A DNA stretch of 64,000 nt from Flavobacterium chryseum. Its GTDB lineage: Bacteria > Bacteroidota > Bacteroidia > Flavobacteriales > Flavobacteriaceae. The notes beneath the pieces are model-generated. The model saw only the letters and a program-made list of their open reading frames with translations, ran no database searches and had not been told where the DNA came from. The translations under genes and the position numbers were made by a program. The stretch lies in the NCBI RefSeq assembly GCF_004362015.1, contig NZ_SNWW01000005.1, positions 310,001-374,000 of the forward strand. Reading direction: 5' to 3'. Positions 18,589-27,998 of the stretch are shown here, piece after piece. Numbering within the stretch: the first letter of the stretch is position 1; every line of letters begins with the position of its first letter.

Positions 18589-19116
18589 ATGAACAGTACA
18601 GAATTCAATTTACAACCCGAAGTCTTAGAAGATGGCATTATAAAATTGATTCCACTACAGGAAAATCATTTTGAGGAACTGTGTAAAGCAGCTTCAGATC
18701 CTTTAATCTGGGAGCAATATCCTATCAAAGACAGATATAAATTAGAAAATTTCAAGCCTTTCTTTGAAGGTGCTATAAACTCAAAGGGTGCTTTTTTAAT
18801 CTTAGAAAAAGCAACCAGCGAAATTATGGGAACAACCCGATTTTACGATTATAACGCCGAAAATTTAAGTGTGGGAATTGGGTTTACTTTTATTACCCGA
18901 AAATTTTGGGGCGGACCTTATAATAAAGCTGTAAAAAAGGTAATGATCGATTATGCTTTTGAGAGCTTAAATTCAGTGATTTTTCATGTTGCATTCGAAA
19001 ATCATCGTTCTCAAAAAGCAGTTTTAAAACTTGGGGCAGAAAAAATAAATGAAGTAAATTTTAATATGAATGGAGTTGATATACTACATTTTGAATACCA
19101 ATTACAAAAACAATAA
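18589..19116 (+). CDS. GNAT-family N-acetyltransferase
   Basis: A 175-residue acetyltransferase of the RimJ/RimL-like branch. It has the N-terminal pattern IKLIPLQENHFEEL, a central strand-helix with VGIGFTFITRKFWGG, and the late motif FHVAFENHRSQKAVLKLGA, typical of this branch. It would transfer acetyl from acetyl-CoA to an amine or protein N-terminus; the acceptor is unknown. The LOG gene follows 9 bases later, so co-transcription is likely. Confidence 0.88.
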   Translation: MNSTEFNLQPEVLEDGIIKLIPLQENHFEELCKAASDPLIWEQYPIKDRYKLENFKPFFEGAINSKGAFLILEKATSEIMGTTRFYDYNAENLSVGIGFTFITRKFWGGPYNKAVKKVMIDYAFESLNSVIFHVAFENHRSQKAVLKLGAEKINEVNFNMNGVDILHFEYQLQKQ

Positions 19117-19125
19117 ATTACAACA

Positions 19126-19707
19126 ATGAAAAGAATTACAGTTTTCTGCGGATCAAGTTTTGGTTCTGAAGAAATTTACAAAGAACAGGCAACTTTGCTT
19201 GGACAAACACTGGCAAAACAAAATATAGAATTGGTTTATGGCGGCGCAAACGTAGGTTTGATGGGCGCTGTAGCCGATGGCGTTTTAAATGAAGGTGGAA
19301 AAGCAATTGGCGTACTTCCTGATTTTTTACGTTCTAAAGAAATTGCGCATTTAGGTTTAACCGAATTAATTTTGGTGGAAAGCATGCACGAAAGAAAAAC
19401 CAAAATGAACGATTTGTGCGACGGCGTTATTGCGCTTCCGGGAGGTTTTGGAACGCTTGAAGAGCTTTTTGAAATGCTAACCTGGGGACAATTAGGATTG
19501 CACAAAAAGCCAATCGCCATTTTAAACATCAATGGTTTTTATGATTCTTTAATTGAGTTAACAAAAGTTATGGTCGAAAAAGGTTTACTGAAAGAAGTAA
19601 ATCAAAAAATGCTTTTGGTAAGCGACAATATTGAAGATTTACTGGAACAAATGAAAAATTACGTTGCGCCAACGGTTGGAAAATGGGTTGATAAAGGAAG
19701 GTTGTGA
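19126..19707 (+). CDS. LOG-family nucleoside 5'-monophosphate phosphoribohydrolase
   Basis: A 193-residue TIGR00730-type protein. The diagnostic motif PGGFGTLEELFEMLTW is present, with the upstream ESMHERKTKM substrate segment and the Rossmann-like GGANVGLMGAVADG. The family removes the base from N6-modified AMP (cytokinin activation in plants) or other nucleotides. In bacteria the physiological substrate is usually unknown. Confidence 0.93.
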   Translation: MKRITVFCGSSFGSEEIYKEQATLLGQTLAKQNIELVYGGANVGLMGAVADGVLNEGGKAIGVLPDFLRSKEIAHLGLTELILVESMHERKTKMNDLCDGVIALPGGFGTLEELFEMLTWGQLGLHKKPIAILNINGFYDSLIELTKVMVEKGLLKEVNQKMLLVSDNIEDLLEQMKNYVAPTVGKWVDKGRL

Positions 19708-19787
19708 ATTAGAAGTTATGAGTTATGAGTCTGGCAATTCGTTAAGCTTTCAAAATTAGACATTTAGCCTTATATTTACATTTCACT

Positions 19788-19815
19788 AACTTATAATTTA
19801 TAACTTATAATTTAT
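19788..19815. repeat. Two 14-bp tandem repeats
   Basis: AACTTATAATTTAT occurs twice in direct succession ahead of the SRPBCC gene. It is AT-rich and could be part of a promoter region, but no clean promoter match is seen. Confidence 0.85.
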
Positions 19816-19827
19816 AATTAAAATAAG

Positions 19828-20295
19828 ATGAAAACAGAAAACAACAAATTCGCAAAAGCCGAAATGCTGATTAGAAAACCTGTTTCAGAAGTTTTTCAGG
19901 CTTTTATTGATCCGGAAATTACCAGTAAATTTTGGTTTACAAAAGGTTCTGGAAAACTGGAACAAGATCAAAAAACAGAATGGACTTGGGAAATGTATGG
20001 TTTTTCGCTTTCTGTTTTGACACATGTTTTGCAGGAAAATAAAAAAATTGTGATTGAATGGGGAGATCCGGATGAAACTACTTTAGTAGAATGGATTTTT
20101 ACGCCTTTAAATGAAAATGAAACTTTTGTTAGCATTACCAATTCTGGCTTAAAAGGCGATGCGGATAAAATTATAGATCAGGTTCGGAATTCGACAGAAG
20201 GATTTACTTTAGTTCTGGCTGGCGCAAAAGCTTATTTAGAACATAAAATTCAGCTGAATCTGGTTCTCGATAGATTTCCAAAAGGAATTGCATAG
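19828..20295 (+). CDS. SRPBCC (AHSA1-like) domain protein
   Basis: A 155-residue SRPBCC-fold protein with the pattern IRKPVSEVFQAFIDPEITSK, then FWFTKGSGKL, WTWEMYGFSLSVLTHVL, IVIEWGDPDETTLVEWIFTP and a closing helix FTLVLAGAKAYLEH. This is the COG3832 type, often annotated as an activator of Hsp90 ATPase homologue or polyketide cyclase. Function is unknown. It is followed by a DUF1801 gene; the pairing of these two small families also occurs loosely around 11.5-15.5 kb. Confidence 0.88.
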   Translation: MKTENNKFAKAEMLIRKPVSEVFQAFIDPEITSKFWFTKGSGKLEQDQKTEWTWEMYGFSLSVLTHVLQENKKIVIEWGDPDETTLVEWIFTPLNENETFVSITNSGLKGDADKIIDQVRNSTEGFTLVLAGAKAYLEHKIQLNLVLDRFPKGIA

Positions 20296-20360
20296 GTTAA
20301 TTTCGTTTTAGGTTTCACATTCTGTGTAGAACTTAAAATCTAAAACAAAAAAAAAAACTC

Positions 20361-20729
20361 ATGGATACAAAGAAACCCAAAAATATCGATGAATACATTG
20401 GAAGTTTTGACAATGATGTTCAGGAAATTTTAGAAAAAGTTAGAGATACTATTCAAAAAGCGGCTCCGGAAGCTAAGGAAAAAATCAGTTATTCTATGCC
20501 GGCTTTTGAGCAAAACGGAATTGTGGTGTATTTTGCCGCTTTCAAAAATCATATTGGTTTATATGCTTTGCCAAGCGGTCATGAAGCTTTTAAAGAAGAG
20601 CTTTCTAAATACAAAACCGGAAAAGGTTCCGTTCAGTTTCCCTTAGATAAACCAATGCCTTTTGATTTAATAACTAAAATCGTTAAATTTAGAGTAAAGG
20701 AAAATCGGGAAAAACCAAAAAAGAAATAA
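20361..20729 (+). CDS. DUF1801 (YdhG-like) protein
   Basis: A 122-residue protein with the clear DUF1801/YdhG pattern: NIDEYIGSFDNDVQEILEKV, then IQKAAPEAKEKISYSMPAF, HIGLYALPSG and LDKPMPFDLITKIVKFRV. Bacillus YdhG-like members have been described as possible intracellular iron chaperones; that role is not shown here. It ends 6 bases before the 2H phosphoesterase gene. Confidence 0.88.
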   Translation: MDTKKPKNIDEYIGSFDNDVQEILEKVRDTIQKAAPEAKEKISYSMPAFEQNGIVVYFAAFKNHIGLYALPSGHEAFKEELSKYKTGKGSVQFPLDKPMPFDLITKIVKFRVKENREKPKKK

Positions 20730-20735
20730 CTTTAA

Positions 20736-21425
20736 ATGAACTTAACTGAACATTATAATCAGCTTTACATCAAATCTTCCGAAGCTATTTTGGCGGGAAA
20801 TCACCATGTAGATACTCAAATAAATAATGCATCAGATTCCCGATTTGGTATAACATTGCTCATTCGTCCCAACGACAGCATTAAAGCTAGTATTCAGTCA
20901 ATTTTAAATGAATTAAAAGCTGTTGATGACACTCAATATTATTATCCTGATTCTGATATACATATTACTGTATTATCGATTATTTCCTGTTATGACGGCT
21001 TTTCTTTAAATACAATTTCGGTTCAGGATTATATTGAAATTATTCAAAGATCTTTGGTTGGTATAGATCACATTAAAATTGATTTTAAAGGCGTAACTGT
21101 TTCTCCTTCTGCTATAATGATTCAGGGTTTTCCAACTGACGAATCTTTAAATAATTTAAGAACCAAACTTCGGGAGAATTTTAAAGCTTCGGCTTTAGAG
21201 CAAAGTATTGATATCCGTTATGAGATTTCGACAGCGCATTCTACTATTATGAGATTTCAGCAAAAATTCGAAAATCCGGAGAAACTGCTTGCCGTTACAG
21301 AAAAATTTCGTGATTATAACTTTGGAGAATTTACAGTTGATAAACTCGAATTGGTTTATAATGATTGGTATCAGAGAAAAGAAAATACCATTACTTTATG
21401 TGATTTTTATTTGCGTAATATTTAA
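20736..21425 (+). CDS. 2H phosphoesterase (2'-5' RNA ligase-like) family protein
   Basis: A 229-residue protein with the two histidine motifs of the 2H superfamily: the first in DIHITVLSI and the second in STAHSTIMRF. Members open 2',3'-cyclic phosphates or join and split 2'-5' RNA linkages. The spacing between motifs and the C-terminal strand fit the LigT-like fold. Though it is RNA-related in principle, it is far from the RNA-repair genes at 52.7-62 kb and no link is visible. Confidence 0.75.
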   Translation: MNLTEHYNQLYIKSSEAILAGNHHVDTQINNASDSRFGITLLIRPNDSIKASIQSILNELKAVDDTQYYYPDSDIHITVLSIISCYDGFSLNTISVQDYIEIIQRSLVGIDHIKIDFKGVTVSPSAIMIQGFPTDESLNNLRTKLRENFKASALEQSIDIRYEISTAHSTIMRFQQKFENPEKLLAVTEKFRDYNFGEFTVDKLELVYNDWYQRKENTITLCDFYLRNI

Positions 21426-21426
21426 G

Positions 21427-21513
21427 AAGTTTTGCCAGGAATTTCACAAATTTTCACGAATTAATTTTAAAGCTTTGAATTAGTGGAGATTTGTATAATT
21501 CGTGGCAAACCAA
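21427..21513. repeat. Imperfect palindrome, CACGAATT family, between convergent genes
   Basis: TTTTGCCAGGAATTTCACAA at the left pairs imperfectly with TATAATTCGTGGCAAACCAA at the right. The arms match those around 27890-27983. It may act as a bidirectional terminator. Confidence 0.7.
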
Positions 21514-21524
21514 AAACCTTCAAA

Positions 21525-21890
21525 TCATTTCTTAAACGATCCAAAATGCCATAAAATTCCTGACGGATCATGAAGGAAACATTCTCTTCCCCAATCTAAA
21601 TTACGAATAGGAGTTAATTTTACAGTTGGATATTTTTCCGGAAGATTCAACTCCAAAAGTTCATTATAATAACGATCGACATCATCAACTTCTAAAAAAA
21701 TCATGGTGTTTTCAATCCATTCTTTAGCATAATAATCCTGAAGATAAAATGCAGTTTCTTCACTTTTAAAAACAGAAAAATTGGCTTCTAAAACGGTTTC
21801 TTCAAAACCTAAATCGCGATAAAAGCTTCTTGAGATTTCGAAATCTTTAGCTCCAATAAAAGGTCGGATTGATTTTATTTTGTGTTGCAT
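21525..21890 (-). CDS. VOC-family (glyoxalase/bleomycin-resistance fold) protein
   Basis: A 121-residue single vicinal-oxygen-chelate unit. It has the opening PFIGAKDFEISRSFYRDLGF, the central EVDDVDRYYNELLE and the closing ECFLHDPSGILWHFG pattern. Such proteins bind a metal or a hydrophobic ligand; enzymatic or sequestering roles cannot be told apart. It is a single gene, convergent with the 2H phosphoesterase. Confidence 0.88.
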   Translation of the reverse strand: MQHKIKSIRPFIGAKDFEISRSFYRDLGFEETVLEANFSVFKSEETAFYLQDYYAKEWIENTMIFLEVDDVDRYYNELLELNLPEKYPTVKLTPIRNLDWGRECFLHDPSGILWHFGSFKK

Positions 21891-21937
21891 AATTTATCTA
21901 ATAAAAATTCAAAATAAATTTATCGATTAATTTAATC

Positions 21938-22492
21938 CTAGAATACATCATAACTTTCTAAAACATCAAAACCAAGTCTGCCTTTTTTGAGATTGATTTT
22001 TACACTATCAGCTAGATTAACTTTCTCTGTATCCTTAAATTTAAAAACAAGTTCTTTCTCAAAATCAAAATATTTAAATCTAACCAAAGGATGTCTCTCA
22101 ATTCGACTCCCTTTTTGTCCTGGCATTGAACTCTTTTCTATTATTTTTGCTTTATAATTTTCAATAATTGGACGTGCCAAATAATAATTTATAGCCATAA
22201 ATAGATAACATGAAATAAAGCCCCAAGAAACTAAATTCTGAATTATTATAATAAAATTACCTGAAGTTGAATATATTTTTTTAAAATGTTTTTTATTAAA
22301 CAAAAAACCAATAAAACCTGTTACTAATATAATTGAAATGGGTATATATTTACTAATTAGTGTTTTTCTAAAAATGTTTATTTCAAAAATTGTTAGAATA
22401 ATACCTATCATTAAAACAAAGAAATAAAAAGACTTCCATTTCCAATCTTCTTTCGATTCAGTTTTTTCTTTTACAACTTTAACTTTCCTCAT
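21938..22492 (-). CDS. Membrane protein of unknown function
   Basis: A 184-residue protein that I do not recognise. It has a lysine-rich cytoplasmic N-terminus, two membrane segments (FYFFVLMIGIILTIFEI and YIPISIILVTGFIGFLF), a third near VSWGFISCYLFMAINYYL, and a C-terminal soluble part with strands (LVRFKYFDFEKELVFKF). The layout resembles small DUF3592-like proteins, but the match is weak. It lies downstream of the DUF2625 gene on the same strand. Confidence 0.7.
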   Translation of the reverse strand: MRKVKVVKEKTESKEDWKWKSFYFFVLMIGIILTIFEINIFRKTLISKYIPISIILVTGFIGFLFNKKHFKKIYSTSGNFIIIIQNLVSWGFISCYLFMAINYYLARPIIENYKAKIIEKSSMPGQKGSRIERHPLVRFKYFDFEKELVFKFKDTEKVNLADSVKINLKKGRLGFDVLESYDVF

Positions 22493-22535
22493 AAAAAAAC
22501 TATTCTTTCTTCAAAATATTCATTAAACCAATTTT

Positions 22536-23279
22536 TTATTTATCAAAGCCAAGTTGTTTTCGTAAATCTAAATTCAAACTATATTGCTCCTGAACCGGAA
22601 TTATTTTTCGTGAACTTTTATTGATGTCACTTCCTTCGGCTGTCCAAAGAAAAGGGTAAAAATTAAAAACTTCATCGCCTTTTAATTTTGAAACTTCCTG
22701 TCTCCATCCGTTCCATCTGTTACCTTCATAAAACTTATCTAAATCATTATTAAAACAAAATTCTAAAAATTCAGAATAAGTAATATCCAGTTGTTCATAT
22801 TCGAGATTGTCTGGAGAAAAGTAATAAATTTTACCTACATCACTTCCTAATCCACCGCCATTTAAAAGATAAAAACCACCAATTGCATCATCTGCTATTA
22901 ATAAAAAAGAAGGTGTTTCTCCAAATTCTTTAAACGATTTTCCTTTATTCCAATCCGGAAGTGTGCGATTAAATTTTGAATTTCCGGAACCTAAAATCCG
23001 AATCCATCCATCATCAACTAAAATACCGCCTGTCATAAAAACAATTGCTCCCATTGGCGAACGGGTTGTAACTTGCGTTTTGTATAAAGCATCTTTTGCG
23101 ATTGATGCATCAACGAATAAAACCTCAACTTTATTTTTTGCTGTTTTAATCCAATCTTTAACAAGAGTCCAGCCAGGATCAGCTTTATCAATGAGTTCTT
23201 CAGCTTTTTTCATTTTATTTTGTGCAGTTGCTGCAAAAGTTAAAAATATCAATACAATTAACGGAAACTTTCGTGTCAT
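22536..23279 (-). CDS. DUF2625 family protein, exported
   Basis: A 247-residue protein with an N-terminal signal peptide (cleavage near ATAQ) and a DUF2625 body: LIDKADPGWTLVKDWI, then GGILVDDGWIRILGSG, DDAIGGFYLLNGGGLG and IYYFSPDNLEYEQLDITY. The family is SMI1/SUKH-like in pattern and of unknown function. An exported version is slightly unusual for a family with mostly cytoplasmic members. It may be co-transcribed with its two neighbours on the minus strand. Confidence 0.8.
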   Translation of the reverse strand: MTRKFPLIVLIFLTFAATAQNKMKKAEELIDKADPGWTLVKDWIKTAKNKVEVLFVDASIAKDALYKTQVTTRSPMGAIVFMTGGILVDDGWIRILGSGNSKFNRTLPDWNKGKSFKEFGETPSFLLIADDAIGGFYLLNGGGLGSDVGKIYYFSPDNLEYEQLDITYSEFLEFCFNNDLDKFYEGNRWNGWRQEVSKLKGDEVFNFYPFLWTAEGSDINKSSRKIIPVQEQYSLNLDLRKQLGFDK

Positions 23280-23309
23280 TTATTCGATTTGTGATTTTAT
23301 TTTTGAAAC

Positions 23310-23957
23310 TTATTTAAAATTTACCCAAATACCATAAAGTTCATCTTTTTGTTCTTGATCAAAATATTTCTCAAACAAATTACAATAAGATAAATAAGCC
23401 CAACATTCCCCAAATTTCAAATATTGACTTTTAGGAATCTGCTTTTTTAGAAGACATTTTTTTAAGATTCCTACTCTTTTATTCTCATCTTCTTCTATTA
23501 TTTTGTCAATCTGTTCGATTTCTGGAACTGAAAATCTATCTTTAACTGACTCCATATTTTTCATCTGATTCCAGTCAATTCTAGCCCCAAAACCTTGATC
23601 GACTCTTCTAAATCTATTTTTATTAAGAGCAAATTTCAATTCATCATTTCTTTCAAAATCAATATTATGTTTTTTAAGTTCAGCCCAAAATAATTCTACA
23701 TTAACACCTATACCTTCATTCCAAAAAGTCAATAACATTTTGCATGTTGATTTGAGTTGTGTAAGAGTAAGATCTTCTTTAGCTAACATTTCTAAAATTA
23801 TATTTTCTAAATTAAAATCACTAGATCCTTCTAAAATAAAATTATTAGATTGTTCTTTTGATTTTTTATCAAACAACCTAGAATTATTTAAAATCATTCT
23901 TTGAATCTCTATCGTCTTTAAAAGCTTCTCAATATAATTGGTCCTTAAATTATTCAT
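23310..23957 (-). CDS. Hypothetical helical protein
   Basis: A 215-residue protein that I do not recognise. It is predominantly helical and charged, with no signal peptide or membrane segment. Recognisable features are an internal helix pair (ENIILEMLAKEDLTLTQL; LLTFWNEGIGVNVELFW) and a late helix rich in Lys (ILKKCLLKKQIPKSQYL). It lies 30 bases upstream of the DUF2625 gene on the same strand, so joint transcription is likely. Confidence 0.65.
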   Translation of the reverse strand: MNNLRTNYIEKLLKTIEIQRMILNNSRLFDKKSKEQSNNFILEGSSDFNLENIILEMLAKEDLTLTQLKSTCKMLLTFWNEGIGVNVELFWAELKKHNIDFERNDELKFALNKNRFRRVDQGFGARIDWNQMKNMESVKDRFSVPEIEQIDKIIEEDENKRVGILKKCLLKKQIPKSQYLKFGECWAYLSYCNLFEKYFDQEQKDELYGIWVNFK

Positions 23958-23981
23958 TAATATGTTAATTAAAATTTAGAC

Positions 23982-26129
23982 TTACCCCTTCTTCAAAATA
24001 TTCCCCAAACGGCTGCTAATCTGTTCAATCGCTTCAAGACCTTTTGTTAGCGGCGTTGCGGTAAAATCTTCGTACGCATCCAGAGACGTTACTTTATTTT
24101 CGTCTTGCGGATAAACCAAAATCAGGTTGTTATCATCAAATGATTTTTCGAATTTCTGAGGTAATTTATCAAAAATGGATTGGTACGAAACCGATCCTTT
24201 TCTGGATAAGTTGAAAACAATTAAATCGGTTGGTTTTATTTCATCAGAGATAGATTCAAAATCCTCCCAATCCATAATGCTTTTAAAGCCCAACTTAGCG
24301 TTAATCTTCAAATTATTAGCAATTTGCTGAATCGTTTGGTGTGTTTTATATTCTGCATAAATTACAATCGGAATACTTAATTCTTGAGATAATCTACATA
24401 TTTTCTGCAACAAAAGCTGAAACCCAATTCCTCTTTCAGAAAAAGGCGGACAGATAAATACTAATCTTTTCTCTTCAATAAAAGTCTTTTTAAAACGACA
24501 GATAAATAAACTTTTATCAACATTATTGATGATTGAATCGACATTTTCACCGAAAATTTTATCCAGAAAACCTGTTTTTTTCGGCCAGCCCACAATCACA
24601 ATATCCGACATGATTTCTTTGGAAGTTCTTGCAATTCCACTAGCCGGATTATGGTCGATTCTGGCAATAGTGTTAATCTTAACTTCTGATGCTGAACCCT
24701 GAATCACGAATTTATCAACGGCTTTTCTATACTTCAAAATATTAATTTCTGCCTGATCATTATTCGGAACAATCGTTAAAAGCGTTACCGGATTTGTTGA
24801 TTTTTTATCTTTTATCAAAAGCGCAAAATCTAAAAGACTTGCCGTTGCAGAGGTTTTCGCTAACGGAATCAAAATATGTTCTTCCAGGATTTTATCTCTA
24901 TTGGCATCTTCATGTGAAATTTCTTCTTCGCAGATTGCAATTTTTTTCGCCGCTTTTTCAGTTGCAAAAGAAGCCACAATACACGTAATTAAGATCAGGA
25001 TAATAGTTCCGTTTAAGATATTTTCATCGAGGATTTTTGCTTTAAACCCCACTAAAATAACGGCCAAAGTTGCTGCCGCGTGCGCACTGCTTAATCCGAA
25101 AATCAATTGTCTTTCCGTTTTTGTATATTTAAAAACAATTTGAGTAAAAAACGCAGCAATCCATTTTCCAAAAATAGCGACAACACTTAAAGTTCCTGCT
25201 ACAATCAATGCCGTTGGTCCGCTTAGAATAACGCTGATATCAACCAGCATTCCCACAGAAATCAGGAAAAAAGGAATAAACAATGAATTACCAATAAACT
25301 CAATTCTATTCATCAATGCGGACGATTGCGGAATTAACGGATTTAATGCTAACCCGGCAACGAAAGCACCAATAATAGGCTCTACTCCTGCTACTTCGGC
25401 CAAAAATGCGGCAAAGAAAACGACAGAGAGTACAAAAATATAATGCGCGTGTTTTTCGCTTTCTAATTTTTTAAAGAACCATTTAGCAATTCTCGGAATT
25501 ACTAAAAACATAATCGCTGAAAAAATCGCCAATGAAACACCCAGTTTTATCCAGAAAGCCTGATTCAGATTTCCCTGACTGCTTCCCATAATGATAGCCA
25601 GAATAATCAAAACCGCAGTATCGGTTAAAATTGTTCCACCAACAGTTATGGCAACAGCCTGATTTTTTGAGATTCCCATTTTACTTACAATTGGGTACGC
25701 AACCAGAGTGTGCGTTGCAAACATACTTGCCGTTAAAAAACTGGCGTTGAAATCATATTGCAACAAATAAAAACAAACTGGAAACCCTATTGAAAGCGGA
25801 AAAATAAAGGTAAAAAAACCAAATAATAAACTCTTGTTTCGATTGGCTTTAAACTCATTCATGTCGAGTTCTAAACCTGCAATGAACATAATATAAAGCA
25901 ATCCGATGGTTGAAAATAAATCGACTGCCGAGCTCTTTGCCAGAATATTAAGTCCGTGAGGACCAATAATTACTCCGGAAATGATAAGGCCAATAATGCC
26001 GGGAATATTAATTTTTTTGAGTAAGATGGGAGACAACAAAATAATGAAAAGTATCAAAGAGAAAATCAATACTGGGTTGTTAAGCGGTAACTCGAATTCT
26101 TGTAAAAAATGCTTGAAAAATTCTATCAT
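23982..26129 (-). CDS. Cation:proton antiporter, CPA2 family with C-terminal USP-like part
   Basis: A 715-residue protein. The first 390 residues hold about 12 membrane helices of the Kef/NapA (CPA2) fold, with IPGIIGLIISGVIIGPHG, the exchange-site region (SMFATHTLVAYPIVSKMG) and GAFVAGLALNPLIPQSS. The remaining 320 residues form a soluble module resembling two universal-stress-protein units (HILIPLAKTSATASLLDFA; VFICPPFSERGIGFQLLL) instead of a KefB-type RCK domain. It would exchange Na+ or K+ for H+ across the inner membrane. Monocistronic. Confidence 0.9.
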   Translation of the reverse strand: MIEFFKHFLQEFELPLNNPVLIFSLILFIILLSPILLKKINIPGIIGLIISGVIIGPHGLNILAKSSAVDLFSTIGLLYIMFIAGLELDMNEFKANRNKSLLFGFFTFIFPLSIGFPVCFYLLQYDFNASFLTASMFATHTLVAYPIVSKMGISKNQAVAITVGGTILTDTAVLIILAIIMGSSQGNLNQAFWIKLGVSLAIFSAIMFLVIPRIAKWFFKKLESEKHAHYIFVLSVVFFAAFLAEVAGVEPIIGAFVAGLALNPLIPQSSALMNRIEFIGNSLFIPFFLISVGMLVDISVILSGPTALIVAGTLSVVAIFGKWIAAFFTQIVFKYTKTERQLIFGLSSAHAAATLAVILVGFKAKILDENILNGTIILILITCIVASFATEKAAKKIAICEEEISHEDANRDKILEEHILIPLAKTSATASLLDFALLIKDKKSTNPVTLLTIVPNNDQAEINILKYRKAVDKFVIQGSASEVKINTIARIDHNPASGIARTSKEIMSDIVIVGWPKKTGFLDKIFGENVDSIINNVDKSLFICRFKKTFIEEKRLVFICPPFSERGIGFQLLLQKICRLSQELSIPIVIYAEYKTHQTIQQIANNLKINAKLGFKSIMDWEDFESISDEIKPTDLIVFNLSRKGSVSYQSIFDKLPQKFEKSFDDNNLILVYPQDENKVTSLDAYEDFTATPLTKGLEAIEQISSRLGNILKKG

Positions 26130-26420
26130 AATGTAATTTTATCTTCTTTGTGGTATTTTAATTTTCATAAAAAGATAGCTAAAAATTAAAATGAACCATC
26201 AGAAGTTATGTTTCATCCAATTCATTTAAAAAGTAAAAAAATCGGATTTTTTAGTGATTGTTTCAGTACAAAAATACCTAAAAAATATGCGAACTCTCTA
26301 CGAAAACCACATATTAACCATTTAAATTTATTTCATTGCTAAATTATTAAAATTTAATATTTATTTTAACAAAACCGCAACATTAACAAATGAAAACGAA
26401 ACATCTTTGCATTATTCAAT

Positions 26421-26428
26421 TATCTTTG
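26421..26428 (+). promoter_or_regulatory. Putative -7 box of sdaA
   Basis: TATCTTTG fits the Bacteroidota -7 consensus TAnnTTTG, 19 bases ahead of the start codon. No good -33 TTTG at the right distance is seen. The rest of the 318-bp gap between the divergent antiporter and sdaA genes holds no gene. Confidence 0.5.
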
Positions 26429-26447
26429 TCTTAATAAAAATTGAACA

Positions 26448-27875
26448 ATGGAAGAATGTATCTCTGTTTTTGATATGCTTAAAATTGGTGTTGGTCCTTC
26501 AAGTTCCCACACACTTGGTCCCTGGCGCGCTGCGGAACGTTTTTTAGAAGAGCTTAAAAGCGAATCTATTTTAGAGCAAATTACCAGAGTTAAGGTTGAT
26601 TTATATGGCTCGCTTTCCTTAACCGGAAAAGGGCACGCTACAGATTTGGCAGTTATGCTGGGTTTAAGCGGTCAGGATCCTGAATATATTCCAATTGATG
26701 ATATTGCGGGGATTATTAAAATAATCGAAACCAGTAATGAAATCATTTTAGGCAACGAGATTACGATTCCGTTTTACTTTCTTCAGGATATTGTTTTCAA
26801 TAAAGACTTTCTTCCCTTTCATGCCAACGGATTAAAATTTACCGCATTTAAAGCTGATAATTCTGAATATGAATCTACTTTTTATTCTATCGGAGGAGGT
26901 TTTGTGGTGAAAGAAGAACGCATTAATGCCAAGATAAAAGAAGAGATAAAATGTGATTTTCCGTTTCCGATTCAAAATGCAGTTCAACTCTTAGATTATA
27001 CGGTTTCAGAAAACAAACTGATTTCTGAAATTGTTTACGAAAACGAAAAATCGATGCGTCCGGAAGCAGAAATTCATTTAGAATTAATGCGCATTTGGAA
27101 CACGATGCTCGAATGCATGTATATAGGATGTCATACAGGAGGAATTCTTCCCGGCGGATTACACGTTCGTCGAAGAGCTTTTGATATGCACCAGAATTTA
27201 ATTGGTTTGTCTAATTATCATGATCCGCAAAGCTGGTTAGAAGAAATTAGAAAGACAGAAGTTAAATTTCGTCAGATCCTGAAATGGGTAAGCTGTTTTG
27301 CACTTGCCGTGAATGAAGTAAATGCCTCTTTAGGCCGCGTTGTGACAGCTCCTACAAACGGAAGCGCTGGTGTAATTCCGGCAGTTTTAATGTATTATTT
27401 AGTGATTGAAAATCATGATGCCGGCGAAAAAGAAATCAAACAATTTTTGATGGTTGCCGGAGAAATTGGAAGTATCTTTAAAAAAGGATCAACGATTTCT
27501 GCCGCAATGGGCGGTTGTCAGGCCGAAATTGGCGTTTCGTCATCGATGGCTGCGGCAGCACTTTGCGAACTTATGGGAGGTTCTCCTGCTCAGGTCTTAA
27601 TGGCTGCAGAAATTGCAATGGAACATCATCTTGGTTTAACGTGCGACCCAATTGGTGGTTTGGTTCAGATTCCATGTATTGAAAGAAATACAATGGGCGC
27701 CATAAAAGCGATAAATGCTGCAGAATTAGCTCTCGAAACGGATTCAAAAAATGCAAAAGTGCCTTTAGACAAAGTAATCAATACAATGTGGCAAACGGCA
27801 AAAGACATGAATTCAAAATATAAAGAAACCTCTGAAGGTGGATTGGCAATTGCCGTTAACATGGCCGATTGCTAG
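26448..27875 (+). CDS. sdaA: L-serine ammonia-lyase, single-chain iron-sulfur type
   Basis: A 475-residue enzyme converting L-serine to pyruvate and ammonia. The N-terminal beta domain begins with [20 protein letters not shown]. The C-terminal catalytic alpha domain holds the [4Fe-4S] and substrate motifs: [51 protein letters not shown] and [16 protein letters not shown]. This is the single-chain form in which both domains are fused. It is monocistronic, with its own promoter. Confidence 0.96.
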   Translation: MEECISVFDMLKIGVGPSSSHTLGPWRAAERFLEELKSESILEQITRVKVDLYGSLSLTGKGHATDLAVMLGLSGQDPEYIPIDDIAGIIKIIETSNEIILGNEITIPFYFLQDIVFNKDFLPFHANGLKFTAFKADNSEYESTFYSIGGGFVVKEERINAKIKEEIKCDFPFPIQNAVQLLDYTVSENKLISEIVYENEKSMRPEAEIHLELMRIWNTMLECMYIGCHTGGILPGGLHVRRRAFDMHQNLIGLSNYHDPQSWLEEIRKTEVKFRQILKWVSCFALAVNEVNASLGRVVTAPTNGSAGVIPAVLMYYLVIENHDAGEKEIKQFLMVAGEIGSIFKKGSTISAAMGGCQAEIGVSSSMAAAALCELMGGSPAQVLMAAEIAMEHHLGLTCDPIGGLVQIPCIERNTMGAIKAINAAELALETDSKNAKVPLDKVINTMWQTAKDMNSKYKETSEGGLAIAVNMADC

Positions 27876-27889
27876 AAGATTTCGAAAAG

Positions 27890-27983
27890 TTTGCCACGAA
27901 TTTGACTAATTTTCACGAATTATTTTTTAACTTTTACTTTCAGTAAATAGAAATTTGTGAAAATTCGTGAAATTCGTGGCAAA
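27890..27983. repeat. Palindrome, CACGAATT family
   Basis: Left arm 27890-27920 (TTTGCCACGAATTTGAC...) and right arm 27953-27983 (...GAAATTCGTGGCAAA) are complementary over most of 31 bp. The right arm creates a spurious in-frame GTG upstream of the next gene. Confidence 0.85.
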
Positions 27984-27998
27984 AACCAAAATACCTAC

